This document shows positions 1-12,134 of a stretch of DNA of 64,000 nt, piece by piece; position 1 is the first letter of the stretch; each line of letters starts with the position of its first letter. The notes beneath the pieces were generated by a model. That model was not told where the DNA came from. It did not search any database and saw nothing but the letters and a program-made list of their open reading frames with translations. The DNA comes from Marsupella aquatica (taxonomy: Eukaryota > Marchantiophyta). A program made the position numbers and the translations under genes. The stretch covers positions 26,846,001 to 26,910,000 of the forward strand of contig OZ316893.1 in NCBI GenBank assembly GCA_973895155.1, written 5' to 3'.

Positions 1-641
1 TCATCACGGATTCTTTGGGTGCTACGGGACTGTCCGAGGGACAGAGGACTGTTTCACTCGAAGTGGGGTGCCGTTTCGGCCAACAACATTGATAGCAATT
101 GCAAGTGCAGCTTCAGATAGTGATTCTGACGAGGGCTCTATGACTAGTTCTCCTTGTCATCAGGTGATTGCACCTTTGTTGTGGGATATGGAAGAGATGT
201 ACGGGGCTACAAAGGGCCCACGATGATACTCTGGTGCAGTTGGCATGATTGATCTGGATGACTTCATCCAAGAGTTTGATACGTGGTGCGATATGCAGTC
301 ATTACGTAATGCCACGTTGTTTACCTCTTTCATGGCATGGAAGGGATTATTTCAGCATTTAGAGGGGCCACCCATGGATGACTACCATGAGTTTTGGAAG
401 GCTCATTTGGTTTAGATTAAGGCATGGAGGCAGCATTGGTCGCCTAATTATGTGTCCATCACCTATGGCACTAGAGCGGCTGCCCAACCCATTGCTACAA
501 CTATTGCTTCTTCTAGCAGCACTAGCCAGAGTGGCACACCATCTACCAGTACCACTCCAACAACATCCATCGCTACTCCTACCGGTGTGATTGTGATAGG
601 GGTTGGAGTTGCGCCAACATTTAATCCCGTGGTGGAGTTCT
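1..641 (+). pseudogene. gag N-terminal part (Ty3/gypsy), interrupted by CACTA-1
   Basis: One reading frame (codons starting at position 2) runs from the window edge to 641, broken only by TGA at 224-226 and TAG at 413-415. Both are explained by one C-to-T change from Arg or Gln codons. It encodes an acidic Ser/Asp-rich stretch, then a helical, Trp- and Phe-containing segment (about 245-450) of the kind seen in gypsy capsid regions, then a Ser/Thr/Pro-rich linker (480-600). The frame continues into the gag remainder at 14569 if the transposon and one TCT copy are removed, which is the main support for calling it gag. The true start lies upstream of the window. Confidence 0.75.
639..641. repeat. 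CACTA-1 target-site duplication, left copy (TCT)
   Basis: The three bases immediately before the left CACTA terminus are TCT, matching the three bases after the right terminus at 14569-14571. A 3-bp duplication is the known signature of CACTA (En/Spm) insertion. Confidence 0.85.
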
Positions 642-671
642 CACTAGAAGAAACCGGCCCTATCTGAGACC
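642..671. repeat. CACTA-1 left terminal inverted repeat
   Basis: It begins CACTAGAAGAAACCGG and pairs with the reverse complement of 14539-14568, with 23 of 30 positions matching. The subterminal sequence that follows (to about 860) contains scattered GTGACT and AGTCA motifs, for example near 709, 774 and 846, which are much denser at the right end. Confidence 0.85.
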
Positions 672-3600
672 CTCCCTTACATGACTTACTTGAGACCTTT
701 GGAAATTAGTGACTCCAAGGTTATTGGTGTCATCTTTGTTACACCTTCTCAACTAAGTTTTGGTGAATTTTTGGAGAGTCATATCTATAACTATTTGGAG
801 TGTTGCAATTGTAACTTAGTGTAGGCAATTATTTTGAAGTTTTATAAGTGACTCAGCACAATTATAATAGCGCTTTCTGCCATATTTATCACCATGGTTG
901 CACATATATAAGAACAATATAACTTTGGCTCTTATTAAATAATAATGCCGACCCACATCCCAAATCCAACCCATACATATATACTTTATATGTATGATTG
1001 ACAAAATGATTATAGGTATATGTACCGGAGGTCGGTGCAATTGCAAGTCGTGCACCATGATGCAGGCCACTGGTTACTCCATCATACAAAGAGAAAGACA
1101 CACACTGAACCCACTAACATCATTTGGCAGCATTCTGTCTCCAAATATACCCCTTGGCCAATTTCAAATGGTTGCAACTCCCTTCATCTAGGAATATTGA
1201 ACAGCCCAATATTAGGGACTCTTTTTGTTAAGGGTACAATGCAATGCCTTTGCCGCAAGACCACTTCTACCTACTCTTCCTTGTAATGCGTGTTGCCCTC
1301 AATTGGCTTCATGAACCCCTTCACCTAATGGACCATGCCACAAGTTTCCACGTGTTACATGGTAATGCCTTTGCCCATTGACTGTTTTTCCCAAACCCCT
1401 TGTGCCAAAACCCTTGGGAGAAACGACGAGTGCCTTCGCGCGCACAGAGTGTCGGCATTTGGCGAGCGAGAAGGAAGAGCCGAACATCGTCAGGCTTGGG
1501 CCCTAGGTTTCCTGAGTGAATCCTATCGAGCTTCTTTGAGTGTCTTGTCTCCGCTGTGCGCTTGCAGTCAAAGGCTTGGATTCTCGCTACTATTGGGAGC
1601 TCGGGGTTGGAATGAGGGTTGAGTGATTGGCATTTTGTTGGTAGTGGAAGGAGCTGTGGGTTTAGGAGGCTGCTTATTGCAAGCACAAAACATTGCAGCG
1701 GTGACATTGCTAGGTTTTGCTACTGTGCTGAGTGAGGTTGAGGCTGGGTCCAGAGTTTACAAAGGTTGTCGGGAGGTTTATCGCGGATGACTGGCGATTG
1801 GTGAGGCCTATTTGCATTCATCTCCACTATCATTGGGTACCCGAGATACAACGATCGACCTTCTATACAGAGGCGAGGAAGTGACGAGAACCTACAACTC
1901 TTTGCGGGAATGCGTGGTCTTCTGCTTACCTGATTGCCCTCATGCTTGACTGTAAATACATTAGTAAAGTTTTGCTTTGGCTCAACTTTGGTCTTTTTTG
2001 GCCTTGCGTGACTGCGCTCACTTCTCTCGGTTTCCAGTGTGCAGTTGGCTAAAGACCTGGATGTCATGCTGTGAGTGCAAGCTGCTAGTAGTTGTCCATA
2101 GCTTGGGGAAAGCGGTGGGGACTGAGGCCACAAAGGAGTTTGACCTGCGCTTTTTTTTCTTTGCAGCAAGAGCGAGAGTGAGACGAGTTACAAATTGAGT
2201 TTCATTGAGCTGCTGCCCTGGGCTTGGCGGAGGTCCTACACTCTTGTGTCGCTCACTTGTTCAGCTGCGGTGGGAGCGGGCTTTTGGTAGTGACCTGTTC
2301 AGTTGCAGTGGGAGCTGACAACTTTGGTGGTTGTGGTGTTGAGCTTCTGAGGAGGGCAAGCAACTGCGTGATGTGCCCTTGAGTGAATGTCTCTTGGAGG
2401 AGCTGCGAAGTGGTGAAAGGGGAAGGAGGTGAGCTCGGGCCTGGAAGCCATGTGCTTCTCCAACATTTTTGCACAATGCAATGCTGCTCAATCATTTATC
2501 CTTCCTCTAAAGCTGAGTGTGACGCATCGACCTTTGACGGGAGTATCTGCATTACAGTTTGCTACATACGGCTGCTCTCTGTGTGGCAATCGCCAATAGC
2601 TAGCGCAATGGAGGGTTCGACGTCAACTTTGAGTCATTGATCAGTGCACACTACATCGCTCTCCCTTTGCTAAACCCTTTCTTTTGGCTTGGTTCTTGGT
2701 GCCTTTGGCATAGGAGCGACGTTATTGCTAATCAACTCCCGAATCAACTTTGGAGGTGCGGGTTAGAAGGGGTTGGAGAGAGGAGGTCCAAACCGAGAAT
2801 GCCCTTCACCGTCAACGGTTTCTACTAGTCCCGGCCATGCAGCTGAAAGTGCGCTTCTTTCAGGTGTCGTAGCATTCTGCCAGCCGGGTGCTTGGACTGC
2901 AGAGAAGAGCAGCCACAGTCATTCAGTTCTTCTCCTAGCTCAGCTGCGCATTGTCAACCATCGAGCGCTGCTGCGCGCTAGCTGTGAACCCCAAGAGGAG
3001 CTGCGACAAGGAGGAGATGCAACCAAGAGGAGATGCGACGAAGAGGAGATGCAACCAAGAGAAGCTGCTGCATCCCACATTGAGTTGGACATTGAGGTAG
3101 GGACGTGAGCTACGCACTTTCAACCATCAAGCAACCACCAAGCTCGGCAGCGCTCTGGGATTTGTTGGCCACAGCAGACAAAGCGGAAGACAAAGGTGAG
3201 TGTTCGTGCACCGTTAGAGTAACCGCAAGTACTCTATTACATGCCTCGTTGTTCTCTATTACATGCCTTGTTCTCCCGCCCACTGTTTCCTGCGATTTTC
3301 TTTCTTCCATAAGAGAATGGTGATTTCTTCTTCTATCACTTGATCTTTGAATCATGGAACTGCTTGGTACTTTCTCGCTTGCACAGAGAGACAGGGACTG
3401 TCGTAGTCTTCATGATCTGGATGCAAGGGAACCGAACTCTATGACAAGAAGCCATCTCATCATACATCTGCTCTGCAGATCCGTTTCTTGTGGTATCACA
3501 ATATTCCTTGTACATGTTGTGATAACCTGTATGACTCTGATACGTGGACCCAGATACCGAAGTTCTTAATTGTGGTGGGCTTCTTTTCGAAGATCTGGTA

Positions 3601-5741
3601 GACACATTATTCAGCATTTGCTAACTTCGAAACTAGAAGGGTAACACATTAAACAACAGAGAAACTCACAACATCCTCCTTTGGTCCTTCAGAGTCTGTA
3701 CTTTGATTCTGAAGTTTGACTGAGTTTTTGTTTACTAAAAGAATGTGACTGTGTAAGAGTTCCGTTTGGCAGTGGATTGGTTGAAGCACTTCATGCTAGT
3801 GTGTTGTCCACAGCTCTTCAACCAGCTTTCGTCTTCCTTGTCTTTCACCACTTATGATGACATCAATTCAGCTAAGACCATAGAAGGTTCCAAAGCATCT
3901 AACTTGTAAAATCGCATTCTGTTACATCAAGGACTAAGGTGTTGGGTGCCAAAGGAGACAGCACAACAAACACGCTGAAAAGACTTCAGGACTGGGTTCA
4001 ACAAGGTAGTGAAGGTGCTTAGAGCCATAGTAAGTATGCATTCTGTATCTTTCTCTGTTGATGTGAGCTTGTGCATAATGGGAGTTGTAGTTGGCAAGAG
4101 TTCCAAATATGAATAGATCCAGAAGTATGTGATCATGTACTTGCTCTATAAAGTTTCTGAAGATATAAGCATTTTCTGTTAGACCAGGCAACTTGGGAGT
4201 TGGTAAGTGTCACCTGCATCTGAGGGGCTACACCGGGGCATAAATGGAGGTTCACTTGCACAACACGACAACCAGTGAATTTTCTCTCTGCTGCAACCTG
4301 CAAGGTGAGACTTTCGGTCTTTCTGGATGAAAAAACAGGAGTTTAATATGATTGATATACATGTCCGTCGAGAATATGGGTTTATCACCAAGCTCTTTGT
4401 CTTAGGAAACTCATAAACTCAGAATCAAATATGTACTATGCACGTTTCATGCTATGTGTATACTATGACCTGTAGTTGGAACCAAGACAATGAGTGGGAA
4501 CTGATTAGTTTAGGTGGTTGCTGTTGGCGAGGCAAGTCGACCTCCTGCTCACCTTGCTCATCAAAGGACGTGAACAGAGGACATCACAACGAAAGCAACA
4601 CTTATGGTGAGGACCCGCAACGCTGAACATGTGCGACTTGCACGCAAGGCAGAGATGTTGCGCCTTGAGTATGTCAGACTTGGGATCCTTCCAGCCCAGT
4701 CTGCATGGTACTTTGAGTACCCTGTTGTTTCCAGGAACAACTACAGCCGGCCTCTACCTGCTTCAGTACCCTTCCCGACATCCTTGGTATTTGTGTCTCT
4801 TGTACATGACCCGCCACAAATTAGGTTCCAAGGGTGTGTACACAGTTGCCAATATGACTGTCCTGCCTGTAGGGCTTCTGGCCCAGAATTGGATGACCGT
4901 TCTCTTGGATGCCGATTTTTGCACAGAGCACAATGTATCATCTGGAACCACTCGCCATCCTGCAGTGTGCCTGGTGATGTCACTTGTCTTGCCCTCCCAG
5001 ACCCCACCACCGGTGACTTTGGTGTCTACACATGTTTGGATCACATGCTCTAGAGGACCACTTGTCACACCGCATGCACAGACCAGATACCATTGACCTA
5101 TAGCTTAACACTCTGACTTCAACACAGAGGATATTTACTTAAAATTTTGATGTATGAGCAATTTTGGGTCCAGGGTTTAGGGTCAACAGTACATAACTTA
5201 TATCCTATTATGCCTGCACTAAGCAAAATATCCTAATTTAAGAGGCTAGCAAACTCGCATAAAAGTCTCTATTGAAAGACTGCTTTCATGACTGCTTTAA
5301 CCTGGTGAACATTGCAACGTTGAATGAATTAATGGGCCATGTGATAATATGCAAAATGATTTATGCCTCACTTATTTGTCTCAGCCACTATCATAACCTA
5401 TTTAGGATGTATAAATTTCAACCCTTATGACACTGCTTCATACCAATCCTCTTCGAAGAATGCCTGTTTTACATGTCACGACTATTGTATGTGATTCAAA
5501 TGCATGAAATGTTGTTGCAGATCTCCTTTGGTGAATCATAGCCACAATTAAAATTGAAGTGTTGGTGGAGAAATTGTATTAGGGGATCAGTTTTGTGTGT
5601 GGGCTCAACATACCAAAAGTATGTGTGCTCTGCATCCTTGTGTGGCCATTCCAATTCATTGCAGTAGCAAATGCCTTTGTACCTTAAATGCTAAATATAT
5701 TTTACTTTCTGTGCAGTCTGCTAAATTGTAGAGTCTATCTC
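672..5741. other. Left arm of CACTA-1, about 5 kb without a recognised gene
   Basis: I find no protein I can name on either strand. Reading frames of 140-155 codons overlap each other at 4604-5096 in two + frames and one minus frame, which suggests compositional chance rather than genes. There is a short duplicated block at about 2257-2318 (a 'gttcagctg..gtgggagc' unit twice) and a purine-rich minisatellite at 2994-3068. The region could hold a promoter, long 5' leader introns or captured filler DNA; the sequence does not say which. Confidence 0.5.
2994..3068 (+). repeat. Purine-rich minisatellite
   Basis: About four imperfect copies of an 18-bp unit of the type GAGGAGATGCAACCAA follow one another, with variants GCGACAAG and GCGACGAA. 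No function is evident. Confidence 0.6.
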
Positions 5742-5751
5742 ATGCGCAGGC

Positions 5752-6432
5752 ATGGCACGGCCTAAAATTCAAGCCAAAAAGCGTGTGACAGAGGTGAGAA
5801 ACACAGGTGTACTTGGGGTAGATGCTACTAACTTCTCTGCAAGTCAGATTTTCCAGAAGGCAGCTCATTGTTGTGCCATTTGTGACGATGGTGGGGGCCT
5901 GGTCATTTGTGAGGGCCCTTGCATGAGGCATTTCCACCTCAACCCGGAGTCTGACCTTGCTGCAGAAAACAACTGTCCAGGGGTGGGCCTCCCGTCAACA
6001 CACCAGGGAGACTGGATGTGCACTGATTGTTTGGAGAAGCAGGCTAAGTGTGCACAGTGTGGGAAGTTGGGGTCCTATGAGGGCTCTGTTGATGCTGCAG
6101 CAAATGTTAGGAAATGTCCAGACCGTTTTTGTGTGAGATTTTTCTGTTTTGAGTGTTTGCCTGCTCATGCCACAGCTTGCCCACTTCATAGGTGCAAGGC
6201 ATGTGGTGAGCATGATGATGACTACTGGACTGACATAGTCCACTGTGCTAGGTGTCCCACTATGTGGCACTATCATTGCCTGAAAGATCATCAAGCAGAG
6301 GGTTATGCTTGTGACAGAGAAATCTATGATCACTCTGCACATGGTGTTGATCGATGGATATTTTATTGTCATCGCCATGCCATTGATCCTACCTCGCGCA
6401 CTCCTGTGAGAGATCACATATCTTGGCTGTGA
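5752..6432 (+). CDS. Multi-zinc PHD protein of EDM2/NSD type carried by CACTA-1
   Basis: This is an uninterrupted reading frame of 226 codons from the ATG at 5752, preceded at 5742-5750 by a CAG that could be an intron acceptor. Cys and His residues form successive zinc fingers: a PHD with C41, C44, C53, C57, H60/H62, C90, C93; a PHD-like unit with C100, C103, C122, C127, C132, C135; and a third with C148, C151, H164/C165, C168, H173, C176; then C206, H207, H209. The CDDGGGL...C start and the spacing resemble the PHD clusters of plant EDM2 and animal NSD proteins, which read histone H3 tails in the nucleus. The catalytic or other domains of those proteins are absent, so this is a captured reader module. 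It lies between the CACTA-1 ends and points the same way as the transposase. There are no stops, unlike the transposase. The family assignment is from pattern only. Confidence 0.75.
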   Translation: MARPKIQAKKRVTEVRNTGVLGVDATNFSASQIFQKAAHCCAICDDGGGLVICEGPCMRHFHLNPESDLAAENNCPGVGLPSTHQGDWMCTDCLEKQAKCAQCGKLGSYEGSVDAAANVRKCPDRFCVRFFCFECLPAHATACPLHRCKACGEHDDDYWTDIVHCARCPTMWHYHCLKDHQAEGYACDREIYDHSAHGVDRWIFYCHRHAIDPTSRTPVRDHISWL

Positions 6433-7018
6433 AGCTGAACATTGTACATGCACAGTGCACCTGATGTGGATGTACTATTTTTTGAGATTGCAGAGATTCC
6501 AATTTTGAAAAGGAGTTGGGTAGGCGAGTTTATATAGGCAGCACTTATCTTGTGCTCTGGCGTCAGTGGCTGGGTACATGCCTATACAAACTTATCCTTA
6601 CAAGCCTTCTTGGAAGTATTTAGGCTGAGTGGTCATTTTCATAAACACTTTCATCAGACTGCTAAATTAAAACAGGACTTCTAAGTTGTAAGCGTATAAA
6701 TTATCAGGCATGCAATTAATCAAATTGCCCTATAAGTTTGTCATTGAATGTATCCTCCTTTACAACAAAATATGTATGTGCCATGACAAGTTGGTTGCAC
6801 TTCATTTCACCACGGATATGGATTTTGTAGTATATATTCAAACAATGTCCTGCATCCGTGCAGGTGCCTAGTACGTATTGTTCACATATCCCTTGTACCT
6901 ATCAAAATCGGACCTGAGCACCAGTGGGCCAGATCAACTCAAAAAGCAGGAATTTTGTTGTCCTTGTATTGTCAGGTGAACCCATTCTTCCAAAATTCAC
7001 TGTCATCACGTAGAGTGT
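6433..7018. other. Spacer between the PHD and BRCT reading frames
   Basis: It is AT-rich with no coding potential that I recognise. A pyrimidine-rich stretch ending in GTGCAG at about 6864 could be a splice acceptor for a leader exon of the BRCT gene. Confidence 0.4.
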
Positions 7019-7024
7019 GTGTAC

Positions 7025-7897
7025 ATGGAGCCTGGTAAACGTAGAAAGTGTGACCACCCAGCAGTGTTTATAGGGGTCAGAGCGATTTTGGTCCATGGCC
7101 AGCATGGGTTGACCAAAGTGCATTGGCCAACTGTACAGAAACGATTCTCTGAGCTCCATGGCACTGTAGTTCAGGACATCACTCCAGAGACTACACATGT
7201 TGTTGCAGGGACATGGCTATCAGTGATAAAGAAGTGGTCATGGTCCTACATGAATTCTGCAATTACTAAGCAAGGCCTAAAAGCAGTTGAGGCCTCTTGG
7301 ATCACAGATTCCATAGCACATAAGATTGTACAGGATACTGAGCAATATGAGTTGTGGGAGGATGAAGAAGCTTCTGCATCAGCTTGGGCTGAACAAGAAG
7401 TCTGGGAAGCAAAGGCACGGCTTGCTGATCTCCAATATGGACCTGTACTCAACAAAGGACAGAGCTCTACAAGGCTGAAGTGTATGTTGGCTGAGGAGAC
7501 GAAGCAACCAACCCCCATTCTGAAAGTGCTGAGCATGGTATTTGTGGAGGCGGGAATTGGAGAGGTTAAGTGCAAAGTGTACAAGTCCACAGTGCTTGAC
7601 CTAGGTGGGACAGTGGAGGAGAATATAACAGAGGACACCACTCATCTCATTACTAAGTCATATCCCAAAGCCTGCCGCAAGTTTGGGAAGGGAGACATTC
7701 GCTTTTATGTCATGTCCCATAATGTGTTTGTGGTTTCATATGCTTGGCTTGTGGAATCAGTAGCAGCTGGGAAGCGTCAAAACCCAATGGACTATGATCT
7801 TTTTGAGGCCTGGCCACGGAAGGGTCAGGATCCTTACAGAGAGGACTATGAGACAACAAGTGAGGAATGGGTCATTAGCGATTCTGAATCAGAGTGA
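7025..7897 (+). CDS. Protein with two BRCT domains carried by CACTA-1
   Basis: This is an uninterrupted frame of 290 codons from the ATG at 7025 to TGA at 7897. Two BRCT-like domains can be read: residues about 13-110 (hydrophobic strand, then DITPETTHVVAG, then an ASWITDSI helix) and about 165-265 (LDLGGTVEEN, TEDTTHLI, VVSYAWLVESV). The LGG turn, the TTH-hydrophobic step and the final Trp helix are BRCT hallmarks. The linker between them is acidic and Ala/Glu-rich, and the C-terminus is acidic. BRCT domains bind phosphoproteins or DNA ends in DNA repair, as in DNA ligase IV, Pol lambda and XRCC1. No ligase or polymerase domain is present. An AATAAA at 7952-7957 is a plausible poly(A) signal, so it may be its own transcript. 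A role in transposition is inference. Confidence 0.75.
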   Translation: MEPGKRRKCDHPAVFIGVRAILVHGQHGLTKVHWPTVQKRFSELHGTVVQDITPETTHVVAGTWLSVIKKWSWSYMNSAITKQGLKAVEASWITDSIAHKIVQDTEQYELWEDEEASASAWAEQEVWEAKARLADLQYGPVLNKGQSSTRLKCMLAEETKQPTPILKVLSMVFVEAGIGEVKCKVYKSTVLDLGGTVEENITEDTTHLITKSYPKACRKFGKGDIRFYVMSHNVFVVSYAWLVESVAAGKRQNPMDYDLFEAWPRKGQDPYREDYETTSEEWVISDSESE

Positions 7898-8330
7898 GGA
7901 GTAGTAGCATCAGTTTGGATACAAGTTTTTTTGTATAAATCAGATCATTGAAATAAATGTGATCTTTGAACTAATGTAACTTGTTATGGTTGGTGGCAGT
8001 TGGGCTTATTTTACTGTTGGCGGATTGTTGTTTCCTGCTGCCTGGGGGTGTCACTGTAAACGTACATGCAGAGGCGGTACATTTGAGGACAGCGGAGGAG
8101 GTGGTGACACCCTCCAACATTTAGGAATTTTGTGTCATTCACTTGACAATAGGTACACTACTTGCGAACCTGTTTTTTTCTTTTGGGGTGGTTTAGGGTT
8201 TGTGAGAATTTAGTACACGTTATGTTAACTCTTTTGGCAGATACAATCAGGGATATATGGAACACAAATACCACCATTAGGCATCCTTGTTCACTGCTGT
8301 CCATGACTGCAGAGCTCCCAGCCTGTTACA
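7898..8330. other. Spacer before the CACTA-1 transposase, with a likely poly(A) signal
   Basis: AATAAA lies at 7952-7957. The remainder probably includes 5' leader or intron sequence of the transposase, since a possible acceptor (GACTGCAG) occurs at about 8311 just before the first ATG at 8331. Confidence 0.45.
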
Positions 8331-11300
8331 ATGCACCCTGGTCACCACCCTCCCCAGACCCAGCCCAAGGCACAGGCACTGCCTTTGCATCATCCCACAA
8401 GGATATCACGCCATGATAATAAGCTTTGGCAGCGTGAAAGGTTACGAACCAGACTTTCAGGAGCCAGTAGGATGAGATGTCCTTGTGCAATCTGCCAAGG
8501 ATCCCGTACCAGGGGTCTGAATGAGGTTTGGCGGCATATCGCGGTTCATGGAAGAGATCCACGACATCGAGTTTGGAATGATCCTGCAAAGGAAGATTCT
8601 TCCGACGAGGAGTGGAGGTTAGAATTTGATGCTGCCAATGCTGCAAGACGGGCAAGTGAGGTTCTGCCTGGTGCATTTGAAAATGTTGTAGCTGGTCTCT
8701 GTGGGTTGTCAGCTCTCCAACGGGATGGTGCTCAGGCAGCACCACGTGACGAAGGAATTCATGTGGAAGAGATGGTGAGAGACATCTTCCAAGACTTGGA
8801 TGCATTTCATGATGGGCTGGACAATGAAGAGGATACGGCTGCAGATGCAAGTGTGCCCCCTGTCGAAGAGCCTCTTGATGAGTTTGAGATAGGGCAGGAA
8901 ACCCCTGGGCATGATGGGATGTTTGGCTCTCCCCTGCAAATACAGGAAGGCAGGAAGTCTTTGTACCCCGGTAGCAAATGTTCTAAACTGGGATTTGTCA
9001 TCATGTTCCTGAACATTTGCGGCAACCACAATGTCCCCAACATTTTGGTTTCTGAGTTGTTGGCATTCTTGCGAACAACTGTGCTACCAGATGGTAATAT
9101 TTTGCCCAAGAACATGTACGAGGCAAAAAGATGCATATCTAATCTTGGATTGAACTATGATTCGATCCATGCCTGTCCTGATGGGCATGTTCTTTTCATA
9201 AAGGAGTATAAAGAATTGTTGACATGCCCTAAGTGTGGGAAGCACAGGTATCGAAACTCAGGAAAGTCTATGGTTCCCGCCAAGGTACTTCGTCATTTTC
9301 CACTCATTCCCAGACTTCAGCGGATGTTCAGAAGCCGTGCCATCTCGGAGATGATGACTTGGGCAACTGACAAGAAAAGTGATGATGGGCTACAACGACA
9401 TGCTGCAGATTCAAGGCAATGGAAACTCATAGATGAGATGTATCCCGAATTTGCTACTGAGCCGAGGAATGTCAGACTTGGGCTATCATTGGATGGGGTA
9501 AACCCATTTGGAGACAAGAACAACAAATTTTCGTGCTGGCCTGTAACTATTTTGAATTATAACCTTCCTCCTTGGATGACTACAAAGCGATTTTTTGTTC
9601 TGATGGTCCTACTGATACCAGGGCCAGACAATGCTGTATCTGCCAACATAGATGTGTTTCTGGCTCCCCTAGTGGAGGAATTGAGAAAGCTTTGGGAGGA
9701 AGGAGTTCTCACATATGATGTCCTACAGAGGCTTGGGAGGTTAAACCCATTCATCCTTAGAGCCATTGTCATTCTGACTATAGCTGACTACCCAGCCCAT
9801 GGGATGATATCAGGCCAAACAACAAAAGGATATTGTGCTTGTACTATCTGTGGGCGCAATGTCACCAGTGAGTACTCCAGAGCCCTGCAGAAAGTGATAT
9901 ACATGGGCCATCGTCGTTTTCTGAAGGCAGATCACCCTTATAGAGAAAGACAGGCACTGATTGCACACTTTGGCAATGAGATTGAGCAACGTGGACCCCC
10001 GGCACGAGTGACCAAAGAGGAGATCAGGCAGTGGGGAGCACTGAGGGATGACTATATCAAACGAGGGGGCAGGGAAGATGGAGTGAGTGATCCAATAAAG
10101 CGATATGGTGTAAAAAGACTGAGCATATTGGACTTGGAGCTCAAGTACTGGAGGGTAAGCCTCTTGGAGTTGATGCTAATTGGGATACATGTTTTGGTTC
10201 AGAGCATGTGCATTCATTTCGAAGAGAGAGACTAAACTTGAGGCATTTCCTGACGCTTTTGCATTGCAACGATGCAGGAGTTTGAGCCAAGCAAACATAA
10301 CATTGATGTTATGCACATTGAAAAGAATATTTGTGAGAGTCTACTCAGATTCTTGTGTGGAGAGAAAGACACTGGTTCAGTGAGATTGGATCTTGAACAG
10401 AGGGGAATGAAACCCCATCTTTGGTTGAGGCCACATGCCCACAGAGCTGATGTGCTCTTGAAGTACCAAGCGCCCTATGTTCTGACAGACACAGAGTGGG
10501 AACTATTTGTGCAGAGGTTGAGTTCTTTGAAGGTTCCTTCAAACTATGGCAGTGCTTTCAAGAAGCATATCATGACTAGAAAGCTTGGTAGTATGAAAAG
10601 CCATGACTACCATATGTTGATGCAATAGGTGTTGCCTTTATGCCTGAGGGGCCTGTTGCAAAAGCCTGTTCGTACTGTGATCATGCGACTCAGTGATGTG
10701 TTTCGTCGTATTTGTGTGAAGGTTTGGGATGAAACACACTTCCCACAACTGACAGAAGATGTCGCTCAGGTGCTGTGTGACCTGGAGATTTATTTTCCTC
10801 CCGCATTTTTTGATGTCATGACCCACCTACTTGTCCATGTTGTGGAAGAGCTACACCAATTTGGGCCTGTGAGTGCTCGTTGGTTGTACCCTTTGGAACG
10901 GTACATGAAGTTACTCAAAGGTCACGTGAGAACATATTACAAACCTGAAGCAAGCATGGCTAAAGGTTACATCAAGGATGAGACTCTGGGATTTCTGACC
11001 GAATACATAGCACAATATGAGCATGTGAAGACCAGGGTGTGGAATTCTGATGAGGAGGAAGGGGTGATAGGTGAAGTACTGGAAGGGGCTGCAACCACAA
11101 AGAACTTGACCATATCTATGAGAGACTTGGCACATGACTTTGTATTGCACAACACTGTGGTGATGGAACCCTGGATACAGTGAGTGCATACATGTGCTAT
11201 AATCCAGTTCATGATCTTAAATGTTGTGTTCGTGTGGTTTTCTCCTTCAGCCTGTTCATGTTTACCCAAGCTAATGCTGTGTGGTTGTTCGTTCAGGGAG

Positions 11301-12062
11301 TATGAGTCATTGAAGGCGGCCCATCCCACTGCAGGAACAACTTTTCCAGGTTTCATGGAGTGGATCAGAGTGGCAATTAGAGAGCATCACGAGACCCACC
11401 CAAACATGGATGCAGATGTTTACCTACTGTCTAATGCCCCTAGCCTGAAAGTGAAGACTTACAAACGGATGAGAGCATATGGGAATCACTTCCGAGTGAA
11501 GGATGGTGACAGTGCCTACAGGGTGACGAATGACTGCGGGCTCATCACTGTATTTGAGTAACAGAGCCACAATCACGACAGGGCCTGGATGGAGATGGGA
11601 TATGTGGGAGAATTAGTTGACATATGGGCTCTGGACTATGGGGCGGTGTCCAGTCCTGTGATTCTTATGAAAGGTTCATGGGTGCGGCAGGATTGGCTTG
11701 GTAACAGGGCTACCATGAAGAGAGACAACGACGGTTTCTTGCTGGCCAATTTCAGAGGGAAATTGCCCGAATGGTCTGAGCCATTTGTGTTTCCTAGTCA
11801 GGTGGAGCAAGCTTTCTTCCTGGATGTGGAAGACTCCCCAGGTTGGCGTGTAGTGTGTCATAAACAGGCCAGGCAACGTCGGATGGAAGGATCAAACCTT
11901 GAGTTTCATTTACACTCTCATAGTGCCTTTGATCGTCGGCGTTCAGACCAAGTGCCTGTAGTTCATGATAGCGGGGACTTCATTCCTGTGACAAGGGTAG
12001 ATGCATTTGCTGAAGGAGGCGAATTCAGAGATGCAGATGCCAACAGTGTGCCTGTGCCATGA
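8331..12062 (+). pseudogene. TNPD (tnp2-type) transposase of CACTA-1
   Basis: Three exons fit with correct phase: 8331-10154, 10278-11179 and 11297-12062. The joins conserve family motifs (the second exon opens into the HNIDVMHIEKN block). Exon 1 has an N-terminal Cys cluster (CPCAIC followed by WRHIAVHG) like the transposase-associated domain of En/Spm proteins, an acidic linker, and the tnp2 catalytic region from about 8940 (LYPGSKCSKLGF, CPKCGKHRYR, LSLDGVNPF, LNYNLPPW). Exon 3 has the DUF4216/DUF4218-type tail. Two stops break it, TAG at 10626-10628 and TAA at 11559-11561, each where Gln fits. The product would bind the element ends and cut them in the nucleus. An AATAAA at 12109-12114 is a likely poly(A) signal. 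As it stands the gene is probably inactive. Confidence 0.9.
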
Positions 12063-12134
12063 GTAATGTGAATTGTTTGCATGGACATTAGTGAGGGGAA
12101 GGATGTGTAATAAAGTAATTCTGAAGCAACACAG

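Noticed and set aside
4604-5096. Overlapping 149- and 155-codon frames as a gene
   Set aside because: Two + frames and a minus frame overlap over the same bases, none with a recognisable domain or splice context.
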